This document shows positions 6,728 through 14,466 of a DNA stretch of 17,791 nt, one piece after another. Source of the stretch: Acidimicrobiaceae bacterium (lineage in GTDB: Bacteria > Actinomycetota > Acidimicrobiia > Acidimicrobiales > Ilumatobacteraceae). The notes beneath the pieces are model-generated. The model had not been told where the DNA came from. It searched no databases and saw only the letters and a list, made by a program, of their open reading frames with translations. Position numbers and translations under genes: made by a program. The stretch covers positions 1 to 17,791 of the forward strand of contig CANLHV010000013.1 of NCBI GenBank assembly GCA_947490975.1, in the 5' to 3' direction. Position 1 is the first letter of the stretch. Each line of letters begins with the position of its first letter.

Positions 6728-8404
6728 ATGGCACGAGAGGCAGATACGAGTCCAGAAATTGCTCGCGAACGCGCGCGGCAACTTGAAGAAAAACTTCTCG
6801 AAATTAAAGGTCAACTAGCGCATACCGTTGCCCAAAATGAAAAACTTTCTTATACGTTGCGCGAATCACGTGAACACATTGCATCGCTACGCGACGAAGT
6901 TGAAAAACTGACTCAACCACCAAGTGGCTATGGGGTGATAGTCGGCAAGAATGAAGATTCAACCGTTGATATTTTGACGAGCGGACGAAAGATGCGTGTG
7001 ACTGTGCATCCCGAAATTGATTTAGAAAATCTCGAACGTGGTGCCGAAGTAGTTCTAAACGAGAGCTTCAATGTCGTCAAGGTACGCACGCCTGAGGTGA
7101 TCGGCGAAGTTGTTCACCTCAAAGAGGTGCTCGAAGATGGTGTACGAGCGGTAGTGACTGGTAGAGGCGATGATGAACGTGTCTGCGAACTAGCTGACTC
7201 GATTCGGGGGACACTTCTAAGAAGCGGAGATCTACTTCGTATGGACCCAAAGTCAAACCTGCTGCTAGAGCGTCTCAGTCAGCCCGAGGTTGAGCATTTG
7301 TTGCTCGAAGAAGTACCTGACATTAGCTATGCAGATATCGGTGGTCTTGACTCGCAAATTGAACAGATTGCAGATGCTGTCGAATTGCCATTTCTATACG
7401 GCGAACTATTTGCAGAACATCAACTGCCCGCCCCAAAGGGAATTCTTCTCTATGGTCCTCCGGGTTGCGGTAAAACTCTGATTGCCAAAGCTGTGGCAAA
7501 CAGTCTTGCCAAAAAAGTTTCGTCGGCCAACGGTGGTGAGAAAGCAAAGAGTTATTTCATCAACATCAAAGGACCAGAATTGCTGAACAAATACGTCGGC
7601 GAAACCGAGCGTCAAATCAGACTGGTGTTTCAGCGCGCACGTGAAAAAAGCGAAGAAGGTTGGCCTGTGATCGTTTTCTTCGACGAAATGGATTCAATGT
7701 TCAGAACACGAGGTACGGGAATTTCATCGGATATGGAGTCGACAATTGTTCCACAGTTACTTGCCGAAATTGATGGCGTAGAGGGTCTGCGCAACGTGAT
7801 CGTAATCGGCGCAACAAACCGTGAAGATTTGATTGATCCTGCGATTCTTCGACCTGGGCGGTTGGATGTCAAAATTCGAATAGAGCGACCAGACGAGAGT
7901 GCTGCGCGCCAAATTTTTGCCCGATACTTAACTAACGAACTGCCAATCTCGTTATCAACCATCGACCAGTTTGACGGTTCAATAGATACTGCAATCGCGA
8001 AAATGATTGATGCGACCGTACTTGAGATGTATCGCCAAGACGATGAGAATCGTTTCTTGGAAGTTACTTATCAAAATGGTGACCGCGATGTGATGTATTT
8101 CAAAGATTTTTCATCTGGAGCAATGATTGAAAATATCGTTCGTCGAGCCAAGAAATTAGCAATTAAGCGATTGATTGCTGGCGGTGAACGCGGGATCAAC
8201 CTCGAAGATCTGAGATTGTCGATTCGCCAAGAGTTCAAAGAACACGAAGATTTGCCAAATACAACGAACCCCGATGACTGGGCAAAGATCTCGGGCAAAA
8301 AAGGCGAACGAATAGTTTTCATTCGCACTCTTGTTCGCGATGCGTCAGACACAAATGCTGGCGGTCGCGCAATTGAAAAGACCGCCACCGGCCAGTACTT
8401 ATAA
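6728..8404 (+). CDS. arc: Proteasome-activating AAA ATPase (ARC/Mpa)
   Basis: ARC/Mpa forms a hexameric ring that captures pupylated proteins through its coiled coils, unfolds them with ATP and feeds them into the 20S proteasome. In the 558-residue product, an N-terminal coiled coil (about 8-65, rich in Glu, Lys and Leu heptads) is followed by tandem OB-fold segments (about 70-190). The AAA domain then has Walker A GPPGCGKT (243-250), Walker B VIVFFDEMDSM (Asp319, Glu320), sensor-1 IGATNRED and the LRPGRLD arginine-finger region. The extreme C-terminus reads GQYL, the docking motif that enters pockets of the PrcA ring. Length is slightly short compared with about 590-610 residues in relatives. 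It heads the row arc-dop-pup-prcB-prcA-pafA. Its start is set by GAAAGGCGG upstream. Confidence 0.98.
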   Translation: MAREADTSPEIARERARQLEEKLLEIKGQLAHTVAQNEKLSYTLRESREHIASLRDEVEKLTQPPSGYGVIVGKNEDSTVDILTSGRKMRVTVHPEIDLENLERGAEVVLNESFNVVKVRTPEVIGEVVHLKEVLEDGVRAVVTGRGDDERVCELADSIRGTLLRSGDLLRMDPKSNLLLERLSQPEVEHLLLEEVPDISYADIGGLDSQIEQIADAVELPFLYGELFAEHQLPAPKGILLYGPPGCGKTLIAKAVANSLAKKVSSANGGEKAKSYFINIKGPELLNKYVGETERQIRLVFQRAREKSEEGWPVIVFFDEMDSMFRTRGTGISSDMESTIVPQLLAEIDGVEGLRNVIVIGATNREDLIDPAILRPGRLDVKIRIERPDESAARQIFARYLTNELPISLSTIDQFDGSIDTAIAKMIDATVLEMYRQDDENRFLEVTYQNGDRDVMYFKDFSSGAMIENIVRRAKKLAIKRLIAGGERGINLEDLRLSIRQEFKEHEDLPNTTNPDDWAKISGKKGERIVFIRTLVRDASDTNAGGRAIEKTATGQYL

Positions 8405-8405
8405 C
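8400..8405 (+). promoter_or_regulatory. Possible internal -10 element before dop (leaderless)
   Basis: TATAAC overlaps the arc stop codon and ends exactly 6 nt (CAACCG) before dop ATG 8412. No Shine-Dalgarno sequence precedes dop. The overlap with conserved arc codons (Tyr-Leu-stop of GQYL) means part of the match is forced by coding, so confidence is limited. Confidence 0.4.
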
Positions 8406-8411
8406 CAACCG

Positions 8412-9929
8412 ATGAGCATCGCGAAAGTTCTTGGAATTGAGACCGAATACGGAATAATTGCGACAGGAGTTGAATCAAGTCCGATCACGTCGTCTTCGCT
8501 ATTGATTAACTCATACGTAAGCAGGTTTGACTCGAATATCGGTTGGGACTTCGACGCAGAAAGACCAGGCTCTGACGCGCGCGGCTTCAGTCTTGATGAT
8601 GTCTTTCCTCAAGACATCGAGATGAACATGGTCAATACAGTTTTGACAAATGGTGCACGTTATTACGTTGACCATGCGCACCCAGAAGTATCTACCCCAG
8701 AGTGTCGTACCGCCAGCGAGGCTGTGCTTTTTGATCGCGCGGGTGAAGAAATAGTCCGTCAAAGTATGGATGCAGCCAAGCGGGTGCTACCCGCGGGTGC
8801 CGAATTGGTTGCCTATAAAAACAACTCAGACGGAAAAGGCAACAGTTATGGCTGCCACGAGAATTATTTAGTTAGCCGTTCAACACCATTCGGTGAACTG
8901 GCGGCCTTGATCACTACACATTTTGTGACAAGGCAACTTTTCTGCGGCGCCGGAAAGGTCGGAAGCGAATTCGAAGGCATGCCGTCATCGTCAGTTGCTT
9001 TTCAACTCTCGCAGCGCGCAGATTTCTTTGAAGAAGAAATCGGACTTGAAACAACGTTGAAGCGTCCGATAGTCAATACTCGTGACGAGCCTCACTGCGA
9101 CCCGATGAAATATCGACGTTTACACGTAATTGTTGGCGATGCAAACATGAGTGAAGTAGCGACTTTTTTGAAACTTGGAACTACGGCGATACTGCTGGCA
9201 ATGATCGAAGACTCACAATTCGATAGTGATCTAGTACTGGCAACACCTGTGGCCGCAATCAGGCAGATAAGCCATGATCCGACTCTGCGACAAAAAGTGC
9301 TTCTCGAGTCAGGAAAGACTTTTACAGGGTTAGAACTTCAAGAGATTTTGTGCGAACGCGCAGAGAGATATGCAGCGAAGTTCGGGCTCGAATGTGTTGG
9401 CGAGCAAGATGGCAAATTGATTTTGCGCCGCTGGCGCGAGGTGATCGAAGGTTTGAAAGACGACCCAATGTCAATGCGACACGTTGTGGATTGGGTGGCC
9501 AAAAAGCAAATAGTCGATGGCATGTCAGTGCGTCACAAACTTTCGGCGAATGATCCGAGATTAAAAGCGATCGACTTGCAATATCACGACATGCGGATAG
9601 ACAAGTGTCTTGCGTTGCGAGCGCAACTTGAGACCATGACAAATCATGAAGATGTCTTGAAGGCGACTACAACACCACCAGAGTCGACACGTGCATACTT
9701 CAGAGGAATGTGCTTGAAGAAATGGCCCAAAGATGTAGTTGCTGCAAATTGGGACAGCATCGTTTTCGACATCGGACGCGAACCCTTGCGTCGGGTGCCG
9801 ATGATGGAACCCCTACGAGGTACCCGTCAACTCACTGAGAGTCTCTTGAGCCGCAGTTCAACACCATCAGAATTGGTCGCTGCACTTGGTGATCAAGTTT
9901 CAACATCAAACTTTAAACCCACTAACTAG
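8412..9929 (+). CDS. dop: Deamidase/depupylase of Pup
   Basis: Dop converts the C-terminal glutamine of Pup to glutamate so that PafA can ligate it, and also removes Pup from tagged proteins. It has a glutamine-synthetase-like fold. The 505-residue product begins MSIAKVLGIETEYGI, carrying the metal/ATP-binding glutamates. An insertion of about 35 residues (about 38-72) matches the Dop-loop that sets Dop apart from PafA. Asp87 in ARYYVDHAHPEVSTPE is the conserved catalytic aspartate. It shares NTRDEPH, KYRRLHVIVGDxNMSE and NSYGCHENYL blocks with pafA downstream, and the DNA is visibly similar around 9079-9151 and 12286-12361. The reading frame stays open upstream to 8331 inside arc, but homology begins at ATG 8412, 7 nt after the arc stop. 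The gene is needed because pup here ends in Gln. Confidence 0.97.
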   Translation: MSIAKVLGIETEYGIIATGVESSPITSSSLLINSYVSRFDSNIGWDFDAERPGSDARGFSLDDVFPQDIEMNMVNTVLTNGARYYVDHAHPEVSTPECRTASEAVLFDRAGEEIVRQSMDAAKRVLPAGAELVAYKNNSDGKGNSYGCHENYLVSRSTPFGELAALITTHFVTRQLFCGAGKVGSEFEGMPSSSVAFQLSQRADFFEEEIGLETTLKRPIVNTRDEPHCDPMKYRRLHVIVGDANMSEVATFLKLGTTAILLAMIEDSQFDSDLVLATPVAAIRQISHDPTLRQKVLLESGKTFTGLELQEILCERAERYAAKFGLECVGEQDGKLILRRWREVIEGLKDDPMSMRHVVDWVAKKQIVDGMSVRHKLSANDPRLKAIDLQYHDMRIDKCLALRAQLETMTNHEDVLKATTTPPESTRAYFRGMCLKKWPKDVVAANWDSIVFDIGREPLRRVPMMEPLRGTRQLTESLLSRSSTPSELVAALGDQVSTSNFKPTN

Positions 9930-9954
9930 TTGGCTTTTGTCACGTTTATACAGT

Positions 9955-9983
9955 TTTACAATTCGGCACGAATTAGCTATGGT
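9955..9983 (+). promoter_or_regulatory. Promoter of pup (-35 TTTACA, -10 TATGGT), leaderless
   Basis: TTTACA (9955-9960) and TATGGT (9978-9983) are separated by 17 bp, and the -10 ends 6 nt (GCGAAT) before pup ATG 9990. This is the only site in the window with both hexamers at textbook spacing. It suggests pup-prcB-prcA can be transcribed apart from arc-dop. Confidence 0.6.
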
Positions 9984-9989
9984 GCGAAT

Positions 9990-10184
9990 ATGGCTGAAAG
10001 AACTCGAAAGCAGAAAACCTCAACTGATCGTTCAAGCTCGACTGACTCAGTCGAAGCAAAAGTTTCTTCAAAGGGTGAAAAATTGAAGGCAGATCTTGAT
10101 GATCTGCTTGATGAAATTGATGAAGTGCTTGAGACCAATGCTGAAGACTTCGTAAAGAGCTACGTGCAAAAGGGCGGCCAGTAG
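9990..10184 (+). CDS. pup: Prokaryotic ubiquitin-like protein Pup
   Basis: Pup is a small, largely disordered tag joined through its C-terminus to lysines of target proteins, marking them for the proteasome. The 64-residue product starts MAERTRKQKTSTDRSSSTD. It has the conserved central helix-forming part LDDLLDEIDEVLETNAEDF, which binds the ARC coiled coil, and ends SYVQKGGQ. The terminal Gln means it must first be deamidated by Dop to GGE. The frame extends upstream to a TTG at 9930, but the extra 20 residues overlap the promoter and are unlike Pup, so ATG 9990 is used. prcB follows after a 15-bp gap. The DLDDLLDE codons form a perfect 7-bp inverted repeat at 10089-10107. Confidence 0.98.
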   Translation: MAERTRKQKTSTDRSSSTDSVEAKVSSKGEKLKADLDDLLDEIDEVLETNAEDFVKSYVQKGGQ

Positions 10185-10187
10185 CCG

Positions 10188-10193
10188 TATCCT
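10188..10193 (+). promoter_or_regulatory. Possible -10 element before prcB (leaderless)
   Basis: TATCCT sits in the 15-bp gap after pup and ends exactly 6 nt (AAAAAT) before prcB ATG 10200. No Shine-Dalgarno sequence is present in the gap. Confidence 0.45.
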
Positions 10194-10199
10194 AAAAAT

Positions 10200-10985
10200 A
10201 TGTCAATGCCGATATTCGCAGCTGGCTCGGATCCTGGCGCAAATTTTGGAGAATTGCTTAAGCGAGTCGGCATGTCGCCGTTCACCGATCGGTCAGACGC
10301 TAACGATTTGACGATTCCCCACGCAACAACCTGTGTGGCGATGCGTTTTGCTGGTGGGGTAGTAATGGCAGGTGACCGCCGAGCGACCTCAGGCAATTTG
10401 ATTAGTCATCGCAGCATGGAGAAAGTTGTCCAGGCCGACGAACTTAGTGGTGTTGCAATTGCCGGCGCTGCAGGAGCAGCGATGGAGATGATCAAACTGT
10501 TTCAACTCCAACTTGAACATTACGAAAAGGTTGAAGGCCAAACTCTTTCGCTTGAGGGCAAAGCAAATCAATTATCGATGTTTGTTCGCAGCAACCTTCC
10601 GGCAGCGATGCAGGGCTTGGCAGTCGTCCCGATATTTGCTGGATTTGATCTGCTATCTAATTCTGGTCGACTTTGGGACTACGACGTCACTGGCGGTCGC
10701 TACGAAGAAAAAGACTTTGTCGCCACCGGTTCGGGCATGCTTCATGCAAGCACAGTGATGAGAGTTTCTTGGCGACGTGAATTGTCGGCAACTGATGCGA
10801 TAAAACTCTGTGCACGTGCACTCTGGGAAGCTGCTGATGCAGATTCTGCAACTGGTGGTCCAGATTCACTGCGGGGTATTTACCCTGTGGTTGCGTCAAT
10901 AACTAAAGACGGTTGGGTCGCAGTGAGTGACAGCACCCTTGCAGATATTTATAAAGAAATTACTAACGAAGTTGGCTTGCGATGA
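10200..10985 (+). CDS. prcB: 20S proteasome subunit beta
   Basis: PrcB forms the two inner seven-membered rings of the 20S proteasome and carries the proteolytic sites. The 261-residue precursor has a propeptide of about 42 residues ending PHA, removed on assembly to expose Thr43. The mature chain begins TTCVAMRFAGGVVMAGDRR. Counting Thr43 as 1, the catalytic Asp17 and Lys33 are both in place (GDRR, MEKV), so the subunit should be active. The stretch LEHYEKVEG and the later DADSATGGPDSLRGIYP match actinobacterial PrcB. Residue 3 of the mature chain is Cys where mycobacterial PrcB has Ile, a pocket-lining position that may affect cleavage preference (inference). Its stop overlaps the prcA start (ATGA), which suits the equal amounts needed for assembly. 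Confidence 0.98.
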   Translation: MSMPIFAAGSDPGANFGELLKRVGMSPFTDRSDANDLTIPHATTCVAMRFAGGVVMAGDRRATSGNLISHRSMEKVVQADELSGVAIAGAAGAAMEMIKLFQLQLEHYEKVEGQTLSLEGKANQLSMFVRSNLPAAMQGLAVVPIFAGFDLLSNSGRLWDYDVTGGRYEEKDFVATGSGMLHASTVMRVSWRRELSATDAIKLCARALWEAADADSATGGPDSLRGIYPVVASITKDGWVAVSDSTLADIYKEITNEVGLR

Positions 10986-11659
10986 GTATGCCGTACTACG
11001 TACCACCAGAACAATTCATGAAAGATCGAGCGGATTACGCTCGAAAAGGCATCGCGCGTGGTCGCACATTGGTAGCACTGCAATATAAAGATGGCATCGC
11101 GATAATTTCTGAGAATCCCTCGACGACACTGCACAAAATAAGCGAGATTTACGATCGAATTGCTTTCGCAGGCGTTGGCAAATATAACGAATTCGATCAA
11201 CTTCGAGTTGCTGGTGTTCGAGCAGCCGACCTAAAGGGTTATCAATTCTCGAGACAAGACGTAGATGCTCGAAGCTTGACTAATCAATACGCCCAGATTT
11301 TAAGCCAGATGTTTAGCGAAGCACCAAAACCAATGGAAGTTGAATTGTTGGTAGCCGAAATAGGCGTTGATAAGGCAAGTGACAGGTTGTTTCACGTGCT
11401 TTATGACGGCACGGTGCTTGATGAACATGATTATTGTGTGCTCGGTGGCGACAGTGAGTCGGTCGTAGTGAGACTCAAGTCGGCTTTCAAACCAGACACG
11501 GCTTTGAACGACGTAGTCAAACTCGCAACCTCTGTTTTAGCAGGACCAGATCGCAAGTTGTCACACGAAGATCTTGAGGTGGCAGTGCTTGAGCGCAACG
11601 GTCGCAGGCGTTGTTTCAGGCGAATTGAAGACTTGGAGATTCAATCTTTAATCGGCTGA
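10982..11659 (+). CDS. prcA: 20S proteasome subunit alpha
   Basis: PrcA forms the outer rings of the 20S proteasome, gates substrate entry and binds the ARC C-terminus. The 225-residue product opens MSMPYYVPPEQFMKDRADYA, the N-terminal gate segment, followed by RKGIARGRTLVALQYKDGI (the lysine region lining the ATPase-docking pocket) and NPSTTLHKISEIYDRIAFAGVGKYNEFD. As expected for an alpha subunit it lacks the N-terminal catalytic threonine. The C-terminal LEVAVLERNGRRRCFRRI closes the domain and the chain ends soon after, with only a short tail. ATG 10982 overlaps the prcB stop by 4 nt. A weak hairpin followed by a short T run spans the stop codon and could end the pup-prcB-prcA transcript. 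Confidence 0.98.
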   Translation: MSMPYYVPPEQFMKDRADYARKGIARGRTLVALQYKDGIAIISENPSTTLHKISEIYDRIAFAGVGKYNEFDQLRVAGVRAADLKGYQFSRQDVDARSLTNQYAQILSQMFSEAPKPMEVELLVAEIGVDKASDRLFHVLYDGTVLDEHDYCVLGGDSESVVVRLKSAFKPDTALNDVVKLATSVLAGPDRKLSHEDLEVAVLERNGRRRCFRRIEDLEIQSLIG

Positions 11660-11676
11660 AACCGATCTAGATTTTT
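11651..11676 (+). terminator. Weak terminator-like hairpin after prcA
   Basis: ATCGG-CTGAAA-CCGAT forms a 5-bp stem with a 6-nt loop, followed by CTAGA and then TTTTT. It overlaps the prcA stop codon. The stem is short and the T run is set back, so it may only weakly stop transcription before the pafA promoter. Confidence 0.3.
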
Positions 11677-11704
11677 CAAATTCGTTTAATCAATCAGTAC
11701 TCGC

Positions 11705-11710
11705 TAGGTT
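11705..11710 (+). promoter_or_regulatory. -10-like element of pafA (leaderless)
   Basis: TAGGTT ends exactly 6 nt (TTGCTT) before pafA ATG 11717, with no Shine-Dalgarno sequence in the 57-bp gap after prcA. TCGTTT (11682-11687) sits 17 bp upstream but is a poor -35. Confidence 0.55.
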
Positions 11711-11716
11711 TTGCTT

Positions 11717-13075
11717 ATGGACCGTCGAATTTTTGGCCTAGAGAACGAATACGGCGTCACCTGCACTCTTAGGGGTCAACGACGGCTGAGTCCAGATGAA
11801 GTCGCGCGCTATCTATTTCGCAAAGTTGTTAGTTGGGGTCGTAGTTCGAATGTGTTTCTCGAAAACGGTGCGCGACTCTATCTAGATGTCGGGTCGCACC
11901 CCGAATATGCAACGCCCGAGTGTGACTCGATACACGAGGTGGTCGTTCACGATAAAGCAGGCGAGCGAATTCTTGAAGAGTTGTTGATAGGTGCCGAGCA
12001 ACGTCTGCGCGATGAGGGTATACGTGGCACGATCTATCTTTTTAAAAACAACACCGATTCGGCGGGCAACAGTTACGGATGTCATGAAAATTATCTGACA
12101 TCGCGAAGTGATGAAATTGAGAAATATTCCGAAGTGTTGATTCCCTTTTTGGTTACACGACAGATTTTTACGGGTGCAGGAAAGGTCTTACAAACAGCCA
12201 GGGGACCGATCTACTCGATCTCGCAGCGCGCCGAACATATCTGGGAAGGATTAAGTTCAGCGACCACTCGAAGTCGACCGATTATCAACACTCGTGATGA
12301 GCCACACGCAGATGCGGAGAAATATCGCCGCCTTCACGTAATTGTCGGTGATTCAAACATGAGTGAATATACGAATTTTGTAAAAGTCGGCTCGACTGCC
12401 TGCTTGTTAAAGATGATGGAGGATGAATCATGTTTGCTGCGTGATTTGACACTTGAAAACCAAACTCGAGCGATACGCGAGATTAGCCACGACATAACTT
12501 GTCGGCGAAAAATTCGTCTTGCTTCTGGACGCGAACTTTCTGCACTCGATATTCAACGAGAGATACTTGATAAGGCGCTACGTTACGCAGACACTGGACG
12601 ATTCAATGCTCTCGAACTAAAAGCCCTCGAGATGTGGGAGCACTGCATTTCAACGATTGAAAATGACCCCCTTAAGTTGAACCGCGAGGTTGACTGGGTG
12701 ATCAAATATCACCTAGTAGAGGCCTTTCGCAAAAGACACGAGCTTGCCCTTGATGACCCTCGTGTGCAGTTGGTTGATTTGCAATATCACGACATATGCA
12801 GAGATAGAGGCTTGTTTTACAAATTACAGCACAATGGCATGGTGAATCGAATGTGTAGCGATGAAGAAATCGAAACTGCGCGTGTGTTGGCACCTCAAAC
12901 AACACGGGCAAAATTGCGCGGTGACTTTATAAAGCGAGCAAAAGAGAAAAAGCGCGATTACACGGTTGATTGGGTTCACTTAAAACTCAATGATCAAGCT
13001 CAGCGAACGGTTTTGTGCAAAGATCCGTTCAAGCACCGAGATGAGCGCGTCGACAAATTGATCGCGTCACTGTAG
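11717..13075 (+). CDS. pafA: Pup--protein ligase
   Basis: PafA uses ATP to phosphorylate the C-terminal Glu of deamidated Pup and joins it to a lysine of the target protein. The 452-residue product begins MDRRIFGLENEYGVTC, with the conserved metal-binding Glu9 and Glu11. Asp57 in ARLYLDVGSHPEYATPE is the catalytic aspartate. The ATP-site blocks FKNNTDSAGNSYGCHENYL, NTRDEPHADAEKYRRLHV and VGDSNMSEYTNF follow. It lacks the Dop-loop insertion, which separates it from its paralogue dop. ATG 11717 is preferred over the in-frame TTG at 11711, which lies between the -10-like hexamer and the ATG. In mycobacteria pafB and pafC follow directly. Here a signal peptidase gene follows after 29 bp. Confidence 0.98.
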   Translation: MDRRIFGLENEYGVTCTLRGQRRLSPDEVARYLFRKVVSWGRSSNVFLENGARLYLDVGSHPEYATPECDSIHEVVVHDKAGERILEELLIGAEQRLRDEGIRGTIYLFKNNTDSAGNSYGCHENYLTSRSDEIEKYSEVLIPFLVTRQIFTGAGKVLQTARGPIYSISQRAEHIWEGLSSATTRSRPIINTRDEPHADAEKYRRLHVIVGDSNMSEYTNFVKVGSTACLLKMMEDESCLLRDLTLENQTRAIREISHDITCRRKIRLASGRELSALDIQREILDKALRYADTGRFNALELKALEMWEHCISTIENDPLKLNREVDWVIKYHLVEAFRKRHELALDDPRVQLVDLQYHDICRDRGLFYKLQHNGMVNRMCSDEEIETARVLAPQTTRAKLRGDFIKRAKEKKRDYTVDWVHLKLNDQAQRTVLCKDPFKHRDERVDKLIASL

Positions 13076-13092
13076 CGATATTTACAGCCCAC

Positions 13093-13098
13093 TACGCT
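13093..13098 (+). promoter_or_regulatory. -10-like element of lepB (leaderless)
   Basis: TACGCT ends exactly 6 nt (GGGTGA) before GTG 13105. No -35 was recognised. The hexamer lies in the 29-bp gap after pafA. Confidence 0.45.
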
Positions 13099-13104
13099 GG
13101 GTGA

Positions 13105-13701
13105 GTGTCTGACCTTGGATTAGATCGGCTGGAGAAAAAGCGTTCGCTTTTCTTGAAGCAAATTTTTGAGTGGATTGTGGTCATTGCGATTGCGCTGATA
13201 GTCGCAATGTTGGTTCGATTATTTCTGTTGCAGCAGTTTTATATTTCGGGTCCAAGTATGGAGACGACGATGTTCAGTGATAATCGGGTGCTCGTGAGCA
13301 AATTGGCCTACAAAATCGGAGATATTGATCGCGGAGATGTGGTTGTCTTTGATCGCGCGACTATGAATGGAAGCCAGATCGAACACGACGACTTAATCAA
13401 ACGAGTCATCGGTCTCGGTGGAGAGTCAATCGAAATTCGCGATTGCAGCGTTTACATCGACGGTACAGAACTGGACGAGCCGTATCTTCCGAGCCGTGAT
13501 ATCGGTTTAGCAAATCTCTCAGATCGCTGTGGAGTCGTCTCTATGCCTTTAACAACCATCGAGAACGACGAAGTTTTTCTTGTTGGTGATAATCGACCAC
13601 AGTCATTCGATAGTCGAATGTTTGGGCCAATAAAGAAAGACCTAATAATTGGTCAAGCCTTTGTCTTGATGTGGCCACCGAGCGCCTGGTCACGCTTGTA
13701 G
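13105..13701 (+). CDS. lepB: Type I signal peptidase
   Basis: LepB cleaves signal peptides from proteins exported by Sec and Tat on the outer face of the membrane. The 198-residue product has a basic N-terminus, one membrane segment (about 21-42, WIVVIAIALIVAMLVRLFLL) and the S26 boxes in order. These are QQFYISGPSMETT with nucleophile Ser51, DLIKRVIGLGGE with general-base Lys99, and the box E GDNRPQSFDSR (161-171). The length is compact, as in Gram-positive enzymes. GTG 13105 is chosen because it lies exactly 6 nt after TACGCT and gives the expected short cytoplasmic tail. Its position between pafA and tatA puts signal-peptide removal beside Tat export. It converges with the phosphodiesterase gene, whose stop is 21 bp away. 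Confidence 0.95.
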   Translation: MSDLGLDRLEKKRSLFLKQIFEWIVVIAIALIVAMLVRLFLLQQFYISGPSMETTMFSDNRVLVSKLAYKIGDIDRGDVVVFDRATMNGSQIEHDDLIKRVIGLGGESIEIRDCSVYIDGTELDEPYLPSRDIGLANLSDRCGVVSMPLTTIENDEVFLVGDNRPQSFDSRMFGPIKKDLIIGQAFVLMWPPSAWSRL

Positions 13702-13722
13702 CTTTCACTTGTTCGTTGAGTT

Positions 13723-14454
13723 TTAGGACTCGTCGAATACTTTTCGATGAGCATCACACATGCGATCTGGCCAATCGCTATAAACGGCGTCAACACCCAT
13801 CAACAGTGCTGAACACAATTGCTCAGTGTGCTGTAGATCCCAACTGAATGCGGCGACATTAAAGCGGTGAGCGAGTGCGACAAGACCACCGTTCCAGTCG
13901 GTGTGGTGCATATTTAAGACATCAATACCGTTCTTGGCGAGATTGGCGCATCGCCGCTCAGGACCTTCGTATATTTTGGCCAGTCGAATCGAATTGACAT
14001 ATTTGAAAAGCGGAAAATCTCTCTTCCAAGAAGTTAAAAGTTCGATATCAGGATGGCAAATATAGATCGCTTGTTTCGAATTGGTGTCGGCTACCAATTT
14101 GTCGATTAAAGCCATTGCAGATGAATCGCAAATATCGATAGACAGTGGGGTAATCGGCGATGAGAGTTCGAGTAATTCAGCAAACATTGGAATTGCTCCG
14201 TCTAATTCGCCGATTTGCAGATCGACAATCTTCGTCTTGCGAAAACGAAGCGGATTCGAGCTTTTGACGAGTCCATCGTGGTCTAGAACAACCTGTAGGT
14301 CTTTTGTTACCCAGCAATCTGTTTCGAGTCCGGTCGCCCCGAGTTTAAGTGCGAGACGAAACGCGTCGAGTGTGTTTTCTTTTGCATGCGCACTTGCGCC
14401 ACGATGGGCAAACAAGATTGGCTGACGATAAAGCGAAGGAAGTCGCTGTTGCAC
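13723..14454 (-). CDS. ugpQ: Glycerophosphodiester phosphodiesterase
   Basis: This enzyme hydrolyses glycerophosphodiesters to glycerol-3-phosphate and an alcohol, using a metal-dependent TIM-barrel (GDPD) fold. The 243-residue product has no signal peptide, so a cytoplasmic UgpQ-like role is likely. Key motifs are FAHRGA (His17, Arg18), ENTLDAF (Glu26), LETDCWVTKD (Glu44, Asp46), VVLDHDGL (His59) and the C-terminal GVDAVYSDWPDRM. The fold's usual Glu before the barrel end appears as LSIDI. The start is GTG at 14452-14454, placed exactly 6 nt after TATCAT on the minus strand. It is the only minus-strand gene in the right half of the window, divergent from tatA and convergent with lepB. The insertion of this single gene breaks the usual pafA-to-tatA row. 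Confidence 0.92.
   Translation of the reverse strand: MQQRLPSLYRQPILFAHRGASAHAKENTLDAFRLALKLGATGLETDCWVTKDLQVVLDHDGLVKSSNPLRFRKTKIVDLQIGELDGAIPMFAELLELSSPITPLSIDICDSSAMALIDKLVADTNSKQAIYICHPDIELLTSWKRDFPLFKYVNSIRLAKIYEGPERRCANLAKNGIDVLNMHHTDWNGGLVALAHRFNVAAFSWDLQHTEQLCSALLMGVDAVYSDWPDRMCDAHRKVFDES
13729..13751. other. Hairpin at the convergent lepB/ugpQ ends
   Basis: CTCGTCGAA-TACTT-TTCGATGAG forms a 9-bp stem with one G-U pair and a 5-nt loop in the plus-strand transcript. It lies in the last codons of ugpQ, about 28 bp after the lepB stop. No T run follows on either strand, so it is not a classic intrinsic terminator. It could protect 3' ends or stop elongation with help. Confidence 0.3.
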
Positions 14455-14460
14455 ACTCTG

Positions 14461-14466
14461 ATGATA
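14461..14466 (-). promoter_or_regulatory. -10-like element of ugpQ (leaderless)
   Basis: On the minus strand TATCAT ends exactly 6 nt (CAGAGT) before GTG 14454. It faces the tatA -10 element 15 bp away. Confidence 0.5.

Noticed and set aside
8331..8411. Upstream extension of dop
   Set aside because: The extra 27 residues overlap arc coding sequence and do not resemble Dop; homology begins at ATG 8412.
8071..8478. Minus-strand frame of 135 codons across the arc/dop junction
   Set aside because: It overlaps the conserved end of arc and the start of dop, has no ribosome binding site, and its translation is not protein-like.
9930..9989. Upstream extension of pup from a TTG
   Set aside because: The extra residues cover the pup promoter and are unlike any Pup N-terminus; ATG 9990 gives the expected 64-residue protein.
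11717..13075. pafA as a recent duplication of dop
   Set aside because: Shared blocks are visible, but the two are ancient paralogues present in all Pup-proteasome organisms, and the Dop-loop difference is intact, so no recent event is implied.
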